NCBI GenBank assembly: GCA_911728435.2
Contig: OU452205.1
Span: 4,206,760-4,270,759, forward strand
Length of the DNA: 64,000 nt
Origin: Apoderus coryli
Taxonomy: Eukaryota > Arthropoda > Insecta > Coleoptera > Attelabidae
Direction: 5' to 3'
Shown: piece after piece, positions 10,404 through 21,415 of the stretch
How positions within the stretch are numbered: position 1 is the first letter of the stretch
How the letters are laid out: the number at the start of each line of letters is the position of its first letter
Notes under the pieces: generated by a model
What the model saw: only the letters and a program-made list of their open reading frames with translations
Databases searched by the model: none
What the model was told of the DNA's origin: nothing
Program-made: the position numbers and the translations under genes

Positions 10404-12920
10404 TATGTTTACGTGCTATCTCATTTTTCATACTTCATTCAAATATGTGAGAAAATATCTATTTAAACAAACAACTTTAATATTATGCAATTTTTTGAAG
10501 CACCCTGTATATTTGAAATTATTTTAAAAATGTAGCCATACTGGACCTACATTATAATGTTGCTGCAACAAAAATTACAACATAAATATATCAAGTTTTC
10601 TCAAACAACTTCGTGGCGTCCGTTATGATTCACTCTGTACAGGGTGTCCCATTTTGGTAGTTTTTACGGGAGATCTTGGTTATTTTTGAAGATAGAATCT
10701 TGCGGATTTCGCGAATGCAACGCAATGTTTTCAATATCGCCCTGTAACTCGGAAACTAAGAGAGCTATGACCATTTGGTTTGCATCATCTGTCGGAGGCA
10801 TTGTTCCCGAAGGGTCTCATGAACCCTGTCGCATTGACTTGATTCCGTGTTCTTGGAGATCTTGCTGTGAAACTCATTTTCATAGAAATCTCTGTCCCAA
10901 TGGAGAATATTACCCGAATGAAAACGCCAACGGTTTTCCAGCATGCGAAAGGATGAGACACATGATAATGATGTGTTCTGTATAATTTGGATAAGGAGAT
11001 TTGTCTCAATCACCACAGCGTCAAATTTTGAGAATTCTATGTTAATTTGCCTCTAAAGTAAGCAGCATTTATATTGTTTTCTAAACTTTTCAGTAAATCA
11101 ATCCTTCATTCTCTATACACAACACACATCTCCACACACTCATATTATACTTGGAACAGCTGTCTGCCTATATTGTAACCTGATACTTTTAAGAGGTATT
11201 ATCATCTATCCTTATTGCTCAAATTATATGCCGCTATATGCTCTTTCCGTTGCTCTCGTTACAGGAAAAACAAACACATTAAAATGAACAGCGCTTGACA
11301 ATGGCTATAAATAGACCATATACATATACACTTCATTTTTCAGCAGAGTAGAGAGAAAAAAAAAGGCTGAAAGAGTGCAAGAGAGTCGAGAGAACGAGGA
11401 CCTTATCAGAGTACAGCATCTTTTCATCTGCATGGGTGCGTAAATATTATAACCCTCGGAAATGGGTGGCCTTTTTTATGGTCTATCATATTTTTTTATT
11501 ATTTTTGTAAACTATAAACTACATTTATGAAACTACTAATGCTTGCCTGTGTTGGTAAGTGGTAATAACTGGACACGAACAACAGTGGTCTGTTCTTCTT
11601 CCCTATAAATAGGTAGATAAAATTAATTATTGGTTGCTTTGATATCTTTAGGGTGTATGTGATTAAAACACACTTTGCATACTTGATTGATTGATGATAA
11701 TTGGAGCGTTTTGACGCCACAAAACCTGTTATGATTCCAGTATTTTAAGTTGTTACAAGGCAACGTCAAAAATAACAGTACAGAACACACTTTCCCGGCC
11801 GGAAAAATCATTCCCGTACCGTTTTGCAATCCCTGATAATATACTATAATATAGACTGTTGCATCCACAGCATTGTAAATAGTTATAATAATTATTCTAT
11901 TCTTTATTTAATTCAGTTAATGTTTTAATTCGTACTTCTAATATTAATAAAAACAATGAAAATCTACAAGATTAGTCCTTTTCCATTCTTATTCTTATTT
12001 GCATCAGACAAATCTTCGCGGCTCTATGACTTTTTAGTTTACTACTACTACTACTACTAATTATAATAGTCTAATAAATATTATACCAGTCCCCGCACTT
12101 TAAGTATAGTCTTTCTAATTTTAGTTTAAAATGATATAAAAAAATCTATTAAGAGCACCACTATATGGTAGGAGTTTTTACAAATTGATATCATCCTATA
12201 TGATTTCCACAATAAAAGAGTTAAAAAACATTATACTTTCACTATTCACTAGTACTATTTGTATAATATATATGAAGACGTCATATCTATAGAAAATGCC
12301 AATCAAAAAGCCATCCCTCTTCTCGACAATTAAACGTTTATATTTTGATAAATGTAAACGATACTTTATATAAGCAGTGTTCAAGCGATATAAAAAGCAA
12401 GTTTTCATTTTAGTGTTATACAATGCAGTTGTATAAGTTCCCATCGTAACTAGATATACACAAATGTATCCGTTACACTTCCGTAAACATTGAGAGACAA
12501 GTAAAGGGTTTAGGCTTCAAACTATATAGGTCTTTGTATAAGGTATGAGATCAGGATATGGAAAATAGTGTGATTGGCGTGGTATAACTCGAATATTTTT
12601 TATAGCAAGATAGGTTCGTTAATAGACTGCGTTTGACAATCAAATAGCTTATGGAACAACATAATACGATCGTTTAATCTAAATTTGCTGGTACATCGAT
12701 CATCATCAATTGTCTGTAATAGTATCAGGGACAAAACGATTACAATTTAAACAGACTAAAATGACCAACATGTGATTAATCAAGAAGCAACAAATTTGTG
12801 TTAGCCAATCGTGAAGTCCATTATAATGAGACATTATCGCCTTGTTTTTTATCGAATTAGGCTGGGTGATTATTTAGGGTTTGGTTTGCTTGTCGAGGAC
12901 ACACAAGGTAGTGAATTAAA
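10404..12920. other. Non-coding stretch with scattered repeat ends
   Basis: Contains TACAGGGTGTCCC at 10636 and CACCCTGTATA at 10500, a GC-richer block at 10640-11020 with overlapping open frames on both strands but no domain I know, a CTA/ACT microsatellite near 12042-12058, and otherwise AT-rich sequence. No exon of the downstream SIX gene was recognised. Confidence 0.45.
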
Positions 12921-14521
12921 GGTGCAGTAAATTCCTGGGACACCCTCCAAAAGCTCCAGATCCAAAAATTGCCTCCAAACCCTGTTTCCTTTCGCTCTAC
13001 CAGATGAAAAGTAAGTTTCAATAAAATAAATTTTCATAATTCTAGAAGTTGTTAGAAAAACTTGTCGTTATTTTGTAGCCCCGCTTAATCATCTGAAGAT
13101 CAAAAATAGACTAGGCCCCGACGGTGTTAGCAATGCCAAAACTGTTGCCAACGAAGGGCATTGCAGGAATCATGACCATTGTCAACGGCATTCTACAACT
13201 GCGACACTTCCTTGCGAAGTGGAAGAAGGCTATAGTAGTGATGTTATACCTAAGCTGAAGTTCAGAACTACAGGCCCATCCGTTTATATACTCTGGCGGC
13301 TTCGTGAGATCTCAGGCGAACTCCCCGACAAGCAGTTTGGGTTTAGAACCAACCACAACACGGAGCTACAACTTTTCAGACTTTTAGTCCAAGTCATGGG
13401 AATCGTGTTTCTGGATTTGGTCAGAGCCTTCGACAGGGTCTGGCAGGAAGGAATCAAAGGTGCAGTAAATTCCTGGGACAGCCTCCAAAAACTCCAGATC
13501 CAAAAATTGCCTCCAAACCCTGTTTCCTTTCGCTCTACCAGGTGAAAAGTAAGTTTCAATAAAATAAATTTTCATAATTCTAGAAGTTGTTAGAAAAACT
13601 TGTCGTTATTTTGTAGCCCCGCTTAATCATCTGAAGATCAAAAATACACTAGGCCCCGACGGTGTTAACAATGCCAAAACTGTTGCCAACGAAGGGCATT
13701 GCAGGAATCATGACCATTGTCAACGGCATTCTACAACTGCGACACTTCCTTGCGAAGTGGAAGAAGGCTATAGTAGTGATGTTATTCCTAAGCTGAAGTT
13801 CCCTCAGAACTACAGGCCCATCCGTTTATATACTCTGGCGGCTTCGTGAGATCTCGGACGAACTCCCCGACAAGCAGTTTGGGTTTAGGACCAACCACAA
13901 CACGGAGCTACAACTTTTAAGACTTTTAGTCCAAGTCATGGGAATCGTGTTTCTGGATTTGGTCAGAACCTTCGACAGGGTCTGGCAGGAAGGAATCAAA
14001 GGTGCAGTAAATTCCTCGGACACCCTCCAAAAACTCCAGATCCAAAAATTGCCTCCAAACTCTGTTTCCTTTCGCTCTACCAGATGAAAACTAAGTTTCA
14101 ATAAAATAAATTTTCATAATTCTAGAAGTTGTTAGAAAAACTTGTCGTTATTTTGTAGCCCCGCTTAATCATCTGAAGATCAAAAATAGACTAGGCCCCG
14201 ACGGTGTTAACAATGCCAAAACTGTTGCCAACGAAGGGCATTGCAGGAATCATGACCATTGTCAACGGAATTCTACAACTGGGACACTGCCTTGCGAAGT
14301 GGAAGAAGGCTATAGTAGTGATGTTATACCTAAGCTGAAGTTCCCTCAGAACTACAGGCCTATCCATTTATATACTCTGGCGGCTTCGTGAGATCTCAGA
14401 CGAACTCCCCGACAAGCAGTTTGGATTTAGAACCAACCACAACACGGAGCTACAACTTTTAAGACTTTTAATCCAAGTCACGGGATTTGGTCAGAGCCTT
14501 CGGCATGGTCTGGCAGGAAGG
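12921..14521 (+). repeat. Three-unit tandem array derived from a Jockey reverse transcriptase
   Basis: Units start GGTGCAGTAAATTCCT at 12921, 13459 and 14001, giving periods of 538 and 542 bp (unit 1 lacks four bases, CCCT, found in the others near 13801 and 14342). Each unit includes a piece reading NHLKIKNRLGPDGV, then NYRPIRLYTLAAS, DKQFGFRTNHNTELQL and LVRAFDRVWQEG, the order seen in Jockey-clade reverse transcriptases, with frameshifts. After VWQEG the first two units jump back to the unit start, while the third continues into authentic element sequence at about 14522. The array therefore arose by duplication inside a decayed retrotransposon. Confidence 0.85.
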
Positions 14522-15180
14522 ACTCATTTATAAGATGAACACACTAGGATACCCACTAGCGATTATCAAACTCACAGACTCATACCTACGGGACAGGCAG
14601 ATTCGCGTCAGGACACGGAGGGAGATTTCGGAACCGTGGATCCTGGAGGCCGGCGCGGCGAGCAGCAACTGCCGGTACTATCGCCCCATATTTTCTGCAT
14701 CTTTACCAGCAACATCCCAAGGACTGACCAGAACACCTTGGCGCTCTAGGCAGACGAGCAGCGAGCAACTTCACCGACTTACCCTGGGTGTCTATCGAGA
14801 TTTCTCTTCCTTAGCCAAAACTAAAAAAATAAAAAGTAGCCTCGCTTCAAGTGCAGGAGCCAGAAGGTCTTTGCAATGGTAGAGATACATGCAAACTCAC
14901 TGATTCGCGAAGCAGTCAGCTACAATGTAGAAGAACGTGCCAGGCGGTACCGGAGACCAAAGAGTCACCTTTGACGAAGGAATCCCCAACATGAAGACAT
15001 TAATTGACTTTGTTTATTCTTCATTTCAGCCCAACGAATCAAATCAGCAGAAGACTGCAGCAACAGAAGACAGAACATATACGAGGGCATGGAAAAGGGA
15101 TGATTCCCGAGCTAAACAACAAATGAGGGAGAGTTTTAGTGGAGTTAGAATCTATCACACTACCCAGGGATGGTAAGCAA
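14487..15180 (+). pseudogene. Jockey-clade retrotransposon, 3' part
   Basis: Continues from the third tandem unit: VWQEGLIYKMNTLGYPLA, then a segment matching the Jockey palm and thumb (LTDSYLRDRQIRVR). After about 14640 frames change several times; DNA at 14680-14760 still reads CIFTSNIP-RTDQNTLAL and the start of a YADDT-like site in a shifted frame. A phrase of about 35 bp (CCTGGGTGTCTATCGAGATT) occurs at 14784 and again at 15185, so a further internal duplication exists. It cannot encode an active polymerase. Confidence 0.7.
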
Positions 15181-15690
15181 CTCCCTGGGTGTCTATCGAG
15201 ATTTCTCTTCCTTGGCCAAAACAAAAAGTGCTGGAAAAATTAAATGTGAAGCAGTGGTTAATTACTTGTCACGGCAGAAATACACCTCGATCGTTCTCTT
15301 CTATTTGACTTATTGCTGGTTGATTTGCATATTTTAAAATCGTTCTGTCTCCGAGACAAAATCACTAAAATTAAATGCAAACTGTGTGGCTTTGTTTATT
15401 GGCTACCGTGTCAATATTTGGCCGGTTTTTATGACACTACATGCAAATTGGTAGATGTTGAACACAAACGAAGATTATGCGATAAATAAGTATTATATGT
15501 ACCACATCGGTTGTATACAGTATGTCCGAACATTATTATTACAATGATATTGTCTATAAAGAAGTGTCTTTTTCTGTCGGTCCAAATTAAAATTATAGTA
15601 GGTTTTCCAATAGGGATGATATGATTTTGAAGCCACGGTGCAGCTATTTGTAATATGTCATGATCTGTCATTTGTTTGTCATTGTATTCA
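15181..15690. other. No recognised gene
   Basis: AT-rich spacer between the Jockey remnant and the next transposase; likely includes the 5' non-coding part of the latter, but no terminal repeat was identified. Confidence 0.4.
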
Positions 15691-15699
15691 GTAGTGTTT

Positions 15700-16712
15700 A
15701 CAATTTCATCATTGAGAGATATACGCAAGAACAACGTTTACAAATTATTCAGTTTTATTATCAAAATAATCGTTCTCCAATTGCAACTTTTCGTGCGCTT
15801 TTGCCATTTTATGGTCGTAATAATCGTCCAAGTGTGCTCGCTATTCGTCGAATTGTTGAAAATTTTGAGCGTACATTTTCTTTACATAATGTTCAAGTGC
15901 CAATAAGACAAAGAACCGCCCGAAGTAATGCAAATATTGCTGCCGTTCAGGCAAGTGTTGCTGAAGACCGCAATTTGTTGATTCCAAGACGTTCTCAACA
16001 ATTGGGACTGTCTCAAAGCACAACCTGGCGGATTTTGAGAAAGGATTTGGGTTTGCATCTGTATAAAAGTGTTCTCACTCAAGAACTGAAGTTATTGGAC
16101 CACCGTAAACGTCGTGAATTTGCTGGTTTTTGCCTTGGAACAACTTGAAAACGATAACGATTTTTTTCATCTGAGTGGTGCGGTAAATAAACAAAACAGT
16201 CGATTCTGGTGCGAAGAAAATCCACAAATTATTCATAAAAAACCATTACATTCACCTAAATTGACAGTTTGGTGTGGTTTTTGGTCTGGTGGAATCATGG
16301 GTCCGTACTTCTTTCGAAATGATGCTGGTAACACCGTTACTGTAAATGGAAAGCGGTATATATCGATGATAACCAATTTTTTATGGTCGATTTTGGAAGA
16401 AGTTGATCTTGACAACATTTGGTTCCAGCAAGACGGGGCTACGTGCCACACAGCAAATGCAACAATTGAATTATTGCGAAAAATTGTAATATTGAATGAC
16501 CTCCAAGAAGTTGTGATTTAACGCCATTAAACTATTTCTTGTGGGGTTATTTGAAGTCATTGGTCTTTCGAAATAAACCAGACTCTCTTCAAGCTTTACA
16601 AGTCAATATTGAACGTGCCATTCATGACATACGACTTGATTTAGTGGAAAAAGTTCTCGAAAATTGGGTTCATCGAATTCGTTCCTGCAGAAGAAGTCGT
16701 GGAGCCATTTGA
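15700..16712 (+). pseudogene. Tc1/mariner-like transposase with lost first catalytic Asp
   Basis: The reading starts in RYTQEQRLQIIQFYYQNN, an N-terminal helix-turn-helix domain of the kind found in many insect mariner-like transposases, and continues to GLHLYKSVLTQELKLLDH at 16098. A shift near 16138 leads to the catalytic half: SRFWCEENPQ, KLTVWCGFWSGGIMGPYFF and WFQQDGATCHTA (second catalytic D). Another shift near 16515 leads to PLNYFLWGYLKSLVF and a C-terminus ending near 16712. Between DFFH and LSG at 16160-16175 the block that should carry the first catalytic Asp (the SDE-type motif) is missing, a small in-frame loss. The copy is dead. Confidence 0.85.
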
Positions 16713-16844
16713 ATGACGTTTTATTTAGAACTTAATTGTATCGATTGTACTTCACATTCAATAAAAAACTTTTGAGTTTCCTTCACAATAAGTGTGTTTT
16801 TTTTAAAGAAATCAAATCACTCTTATTGGAAAACCTCTTATTTA

Positions 16845-17325
16845 CCTACCTCGACAAGCATTCATGGAAGGATGGGAACAGGGATGAAAGCTCCAGTTGG
16901 ACTAATTATTGCTCATATTGGAAGTGATAATGGCTTTTTTGGTGAAGAGCTGTTAGACTTTGAATCAAAGAGAATTCACGATTATCACGACGAGATGACT
17001 GTAGACGTTTTCGAAGAATATTTCCAACAAATGATTGAATACGCACCACAACATTACCTACCCTATCGTGGAAAAATGCTGTTTGATTTGTTAATAAAGC
17101 TAGCTCAATCCTATAGAGCTTATATGGGCCCAAATGAAAAGATATCTATAGCCACGTACAACGTTGAAACTTAAAGATTTACGACTACTTTTCGTTGATT
17201 CAGAAACAAATCCAATGCTGAAAAGGGGAAAAACGCCCTGCAACACGTGATTAAAGAAGAAAATAAAATGTGGAACGACATAATCGAAGAGACGGGACGG
17301 TTGAAATCCAACTTTTAATTATTAC
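16845..17325 (+). pseudogene. DDE transposase of a second, unrelated family (internally deleted)
   Basis: An open frame ending at 17174 includes GLIIAHIGSDNGFFGEELL, FESKRIHDYHDEMT and VDVFEEYFQQMIE. The order (glycine-rich strand, then a DYHDEM helix) matches a DDE-type endonuclease family common in beetle and aphid genomes. What should follow, the second Asp block, is replaced by unrelated-looking sequence (a deletion or insertion near 17045). A shifted frame from 17170 to 17325 restores a C-terminal end (LQHVIKEENKMWNDIIEE). Exact superfamily is uncertain: Tc1-like DDE_3 is my best guess. Confidence 0.6.
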
Positions 17326-17515
17326 TGCAATGATCATCAGATTTTTCTGAATAAAATAATTGGGTTACATAGGCTGGACAACATACAGTGTCACACAGAA
17401 AGAGCGCGTCATATAAGAATTTTTTTCCTTAACATTTAATTAAACTTTTAAATATTCCATGTGTTTTTGCTTTAAAAATAAAGCCAAATGACATGCATAT
17501 GTTGTTACTTGTATT

Positions 17516-18135
17516 TTACTTTTTTACCTATGTACCAATTTTTTAATTTTTTTTTCAAAAATAAGCGTATTCGAATTTTTAAAAATACCAAAAATTATTC
17601 AAAAATGTTTCGGTAATTTAAAATTATATTTTCAAAAATTTTTAGATACAAATTAATATGCCTAACACGGCTTTTTCCCTAAAAAATAAAATCTTTAACA
17701 AAAATAGCCCTAACGGTTGATGTAAAGTCAAAATCAAAAGAAAAAAACTACAAGAAATGTTTGTAATTTACTTTTAATTGAAACTTGAAACTCAGCAATA
17801 TGTTACTTTAACAACCACATTGAATTTGACCAGAACATTAAGTTAGCATGCTGTGGAAACAATTTAGCTGTCAATAAAGAAGGTCAAGTGATGCAAAGGT
17901 AATTTTTTTAAATTATTGCATCTTTGGATCAACCGTATTTTTGTTCAAGAATGGGTTTTTTATGGAAAAACGCAGTGTTAGGCATAATAATTTGTAACTT
18001 AAAAATGTTGAAAATATAATTTTAAATTACCGGAACATTTTTAAATAATTTTTGAAATTTTTATTTTTTAAAATCCGCTTATATTTGAAAAAATAGAAAA
18101 ACAAAAAATTGCAGCGGACAAAAAATTGGTACAAG
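17516..18135. repeat. Foldback element with about 170-bp inverted arms
   Basis: The left arm (17516-17690) includes CGGTAATTTAAAATTATATT and ATGCCTAACAC; the right arm (about 17950-18135) contains their reverse complements (GTGTTAGGCAT, AATATAATTTTAAATTACCG) with scattered differences. The middle 260 bp has no coding signal. Inverted arms this long suggest a MITE or foldback derivative; I could not name the parental transposon or its target duplication. Confidence 0.75.
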
Positions 18136-19122
18136 CGACTCTTTCTTTTGATAACTTTTGACATTAAAAAATAAGGCATTTTTTCAATTTTGAAAGTTAC
18201 GTGACTTGCTTGCAATTTCCAACACAAAAATTCTCCAACTTAGACAGAAACACATAGTGATCAGTACGACAAAATGCCATCTGGAAATCCCGCATGCGGC
18301 AGACAGATTGTTAGATGCATCATAATTTGGTGACGCAGGAACGACCGTCAGTAAATCCGTGCTGAATAATTTCAGACTCGAAATTTCACTCTTTGTCAAA
18401 ATAAAGTGGTCCCACATCCTTTAGTAATCAGGATCGCCTCACAATCCAATAAAACTGTATCGATGCAAATGACCAAAAAACACGCAGGTTGATTTTATTA
18501 AAATTACTGAAAACTACATAGTTGTGTGTTTGAAAGAATTTCATACCTTTTTACCAGCCTCTGTATGTGTAACTTCTATGATTACACCTTTTGGCTTGAC
18601 CCTTTCCGCATTAGAAAATATGCATCTGGTGCCGCATATATTTCCTTATCTTGAATTTAGCATCAACAACAATACAATAATGATGGAAAAGGTTCACACC
18701 TTCTCCCTGATGGTGTTGCTTAGCTTATATTATTATTATTTTATCTGTTTTCTGCTGCTGGCTCCCGAGGCGGACTATTGTGTACAATATACACTAGAAG
18801 TATTCAACAAATACCACCAGTTTCAAATGTTATCAAGATGGAAAATAAATCTTTCTGTCGTCCGGTTTTACTGTAGGCTAAAAATTGATCTAGAAAAACG
18901 GTTATGGCTCTTTTGTAATACTAATAAATTCAAAAAAAAATCATAGCAAATACGACGGTGGACTGAAAAGTTCATACATCATACTTAGCTTAAAAAAATG
19001 GAGATTGGTAGGTACTCGTGAAGGTCTTCGTTGGATGATTAAATCGTATCGGTCAACTTTTGGTAATGAAGCAGTAAATATTCTAGTGATGCCTGTTTAC
19101 GCTAAAGCGCTTCAAACCTTGA
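18136..19122. other. No confident gene
   Basis: A 140-codon frame (18524-18946, +) and a 77-codon frame (18417-18184, -) occur here. Neither shows a domain I recognise, and the first reads as AT-rich sequence translated by chance. Nothing else is supported. Confidence 0.4.
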
Positions 19123-19395
19123 TCATGGTTCATGATGCACTTTGTTTGGTATCTTAAAATATAAACACGTTGTGCAGCTTGACTGTCTGACATAATATTG
19201 ATCTGCCTCTCTGAAGGCATTCTTGAGCACAACGGTTAATAGCGTTGATCTCTGCTTGAAATAGAGTGGGACTTTTTCCGAGAGATTGAGAGAGCCTGCA
19301 AATAGGCCCGTCCGTATACCAGACGGATGTGTTTTCTGGGAATCGTGGTTCCCCATTATAGGCTCTTTGTCATCCATTAGTTTAATTATTGACAC
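19123..19395 (-). pseudogene. Possible RNase H remnant of a non-LTR retrotransposon
   Basis: The frame reads HPSGIRTGLFAGSLNLSEKV followed by PLYFKQRSTLL. This resembles the start of retrotransposon RNase H domains (a DGSK-type motif, then a TGAGVF strand, a short N-L-S segment and PLG). The expected catalytic Asp of TDGSK is not preserved, and no neighbouring polymerase exists. Tentative. Confidence 0.4.
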
Positions 19396-19846
19396 ATATA
19401 CCTAATTACTGTCGTTTATTTCCAAAACGTACTTGTTTAAAAGTGGTGACGGTTACGAATTTTTGATAATATAGTTGTTCCTATAGAAACTTGTTTATAA
19501 TTTTAACGAATGGAGATTTTTTTCTTTAGAAATGTTGTGTAGAAAAATTAGCTCTTTTGAAATATGCAAAAATATAGGTATCTTTCTGGAAAAAAAAAAG
19601 GTTGACGACGTCATTTACTTCAGTTTCCAAATTTTGGATTTGGATTTTGGGAGTATCAAAAAAAGTATTGCTGCTTTCATTTATTTTTTATATATGCCCT
19701 CTAGATGGAGATATATAACAATGTTTCCGATTTTGTCAATTTCCTTTGAAAAATCAAACGGAATTGTAGGTACTATTAGTATTCAGTGTTCACTAGATAG
19801 AAAGAGCATAAAAATTTAAAAGTCTCTATCTTTTTTGTTTTCAAAT

Positions 19847-21415
19847 GGAACACCCGGTATATGAGGTCAAAATTAGATGCACAAAGTAATTATTTGTCAA
19901 ATATTATAATACTTTCCTATGGATAACTCTTGACGTTTTCGTGGAAAATGCAAATATTCATAATATTAGGCGAATTTTCAATTGTACCTGTTAATTTCAT
20001 GTAGACCACCCTATATTTGATGATGATAAAATTAATTATCTATTAATCACTATAAGGTTTTCCTATAGATATCTATATGTTTAATTTTGCATGGAAAAAG
20101 CACATATCGGTAGCAATTTTTCAAAATAAAAAATAAAATTTGTCAAGTCAGCCATGAGAATTTGACAAAACATATATTTAAACAATAACTTAAATTAAAT
20201 AACAAGATATACATAATTACTGATACATTTTATAATAAATGTTCAAAATGATTGGACTCTAGGCACATTTTAGCGGCTCACGTTATTTTTTAGGACTACC
20301 ATATCTCTTTATTATGGTTTCATTTTCTTAAATCCTTCAACAACTTTAACCTGGTGTAACGCTTCGTTTATTTGTTCATTCTTCTCCTCTATTAAAAAGT
20401 TTTCATTTTGCGTTTTTGGACAATTCTCCAAGAAAAATCATGTATCTTCTTTCTCCTTTGGAATAGGTTCGCAGTTTTGATTAATTGAATTAAATCAAAT
20501 GTCACAGATAAAAAACTGTTTGATGAAAAATTCCCAACTCTTAGGTAAGAATTTTCAACAGACTATTTGACAGTAAATATCAAATTAACAAAAATGTATT
20601 CTGTCTTCTCAAATTCTCATGGCTGGCTTGATAAATATTATAATTTTGAAAATTCTTCCTATTATTACCAATATGTGTGCCTCTTCCATGCAAAATTAAA
20701 GATATACATATCTATAGGAAAATTTTACTTTAATTTTTGCATAATCAAATACAGGGTGGTCTACATAAAACTAAGAGATTCAATTAAAAATTCGCCTAAT
20801 AAGATGAATATGTGCATTTTCCACGAAAACGTCAAGAGTTATCCATAGAAAACTATTATAATATTTGACAGACAATTGCTTGTTGCATCTAATTTTGACC
20901 TCATATACCGGGTGTTCCATTTGAAATAAACAAGTTATTTACAATTAAACTTTGCGTTCATATAACTTATATTATTGGACACCCTGTACCTACTATTGAG
21001 GGTTTATTATATTTGGCGTAAAAGTGATAAGTGGGTATATTATTCGGCCCAGGTTGGCTTAAAAGGAACAATGGAATAGGTGTGAATTTTTTCATTAAAA
21101 TTGTGTCTATATTTTTATAAAAATTAAAATTTTTAAATAACTGTTAGGTCTAGGTGAGATGTACTTTAATGGAAGTTAGGTTAATTTTGAACGGAGAATC
21201 TAAAAATATATTCATATACAAGGCATTCCATTTAAAAAACACAACTATGGTTCATTTCTTATATTTGGGACACCCTGTATAGATTCACAATATTTTTAAA
21301 ATGTAGCTATAAATCATTTTTATCGAACCCACGAATAAAACTTTTAGGAAATTCAATAGTTTAGCCACAGTATTCCGTGTGGTACGGCGTGAATAACCCT
21401 GTATAATGTATGAAA
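19847..21415. mobile_element. Long-TIR foldback element, truncated on the left
   Basis: An inner inverted repeat runs 19847-20170 against about 20567-20923 (for instance GTCAAGAGTTATCCATAG at 20831 is the complement of CTATGGATAACTCTTGAC at 19917). A right outer arm continues to CCCTGTATAATG at 21415. The same outer arm appears twice, inverted, in the element at 36244-37693, so the two are one family and this copy lost its left outer arm. TACAGGGTG-type motifs lie at several junctions inside it (20752, 20905, 20985, 21275). Confidence 0.8.
20230..20290 (-). pseudogene. Transposase C-terminal scrap (SNHFEHLL-stop)
   Basis: In the centre of the foldback element the - strand reads AAKMCLESNHFEHLL then stop. 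A small basic or hydrophobic helix followed by HFEHLL and a stop is the typical C-terminus of one insect Tc1/mariner-like group. It links the foldback element to that group and also to the palindrome at 32512-33000, which carries the same ending. Confidence 0.55.

Noticed and set aside
10644..10985. 113-codon + strand frame and overlapping - strand frames
   Set aside because: Starts beside a TACAGGGTGTCCC repeat end and is open on both strands because the patch is GC-richer; no family recognised.
18524..18946. 140-codon + strand frame with hydrophobic runs
   Set aside because: No recognisable domain, AT-rich translation, no splice or repeat support; probably fortuitous.
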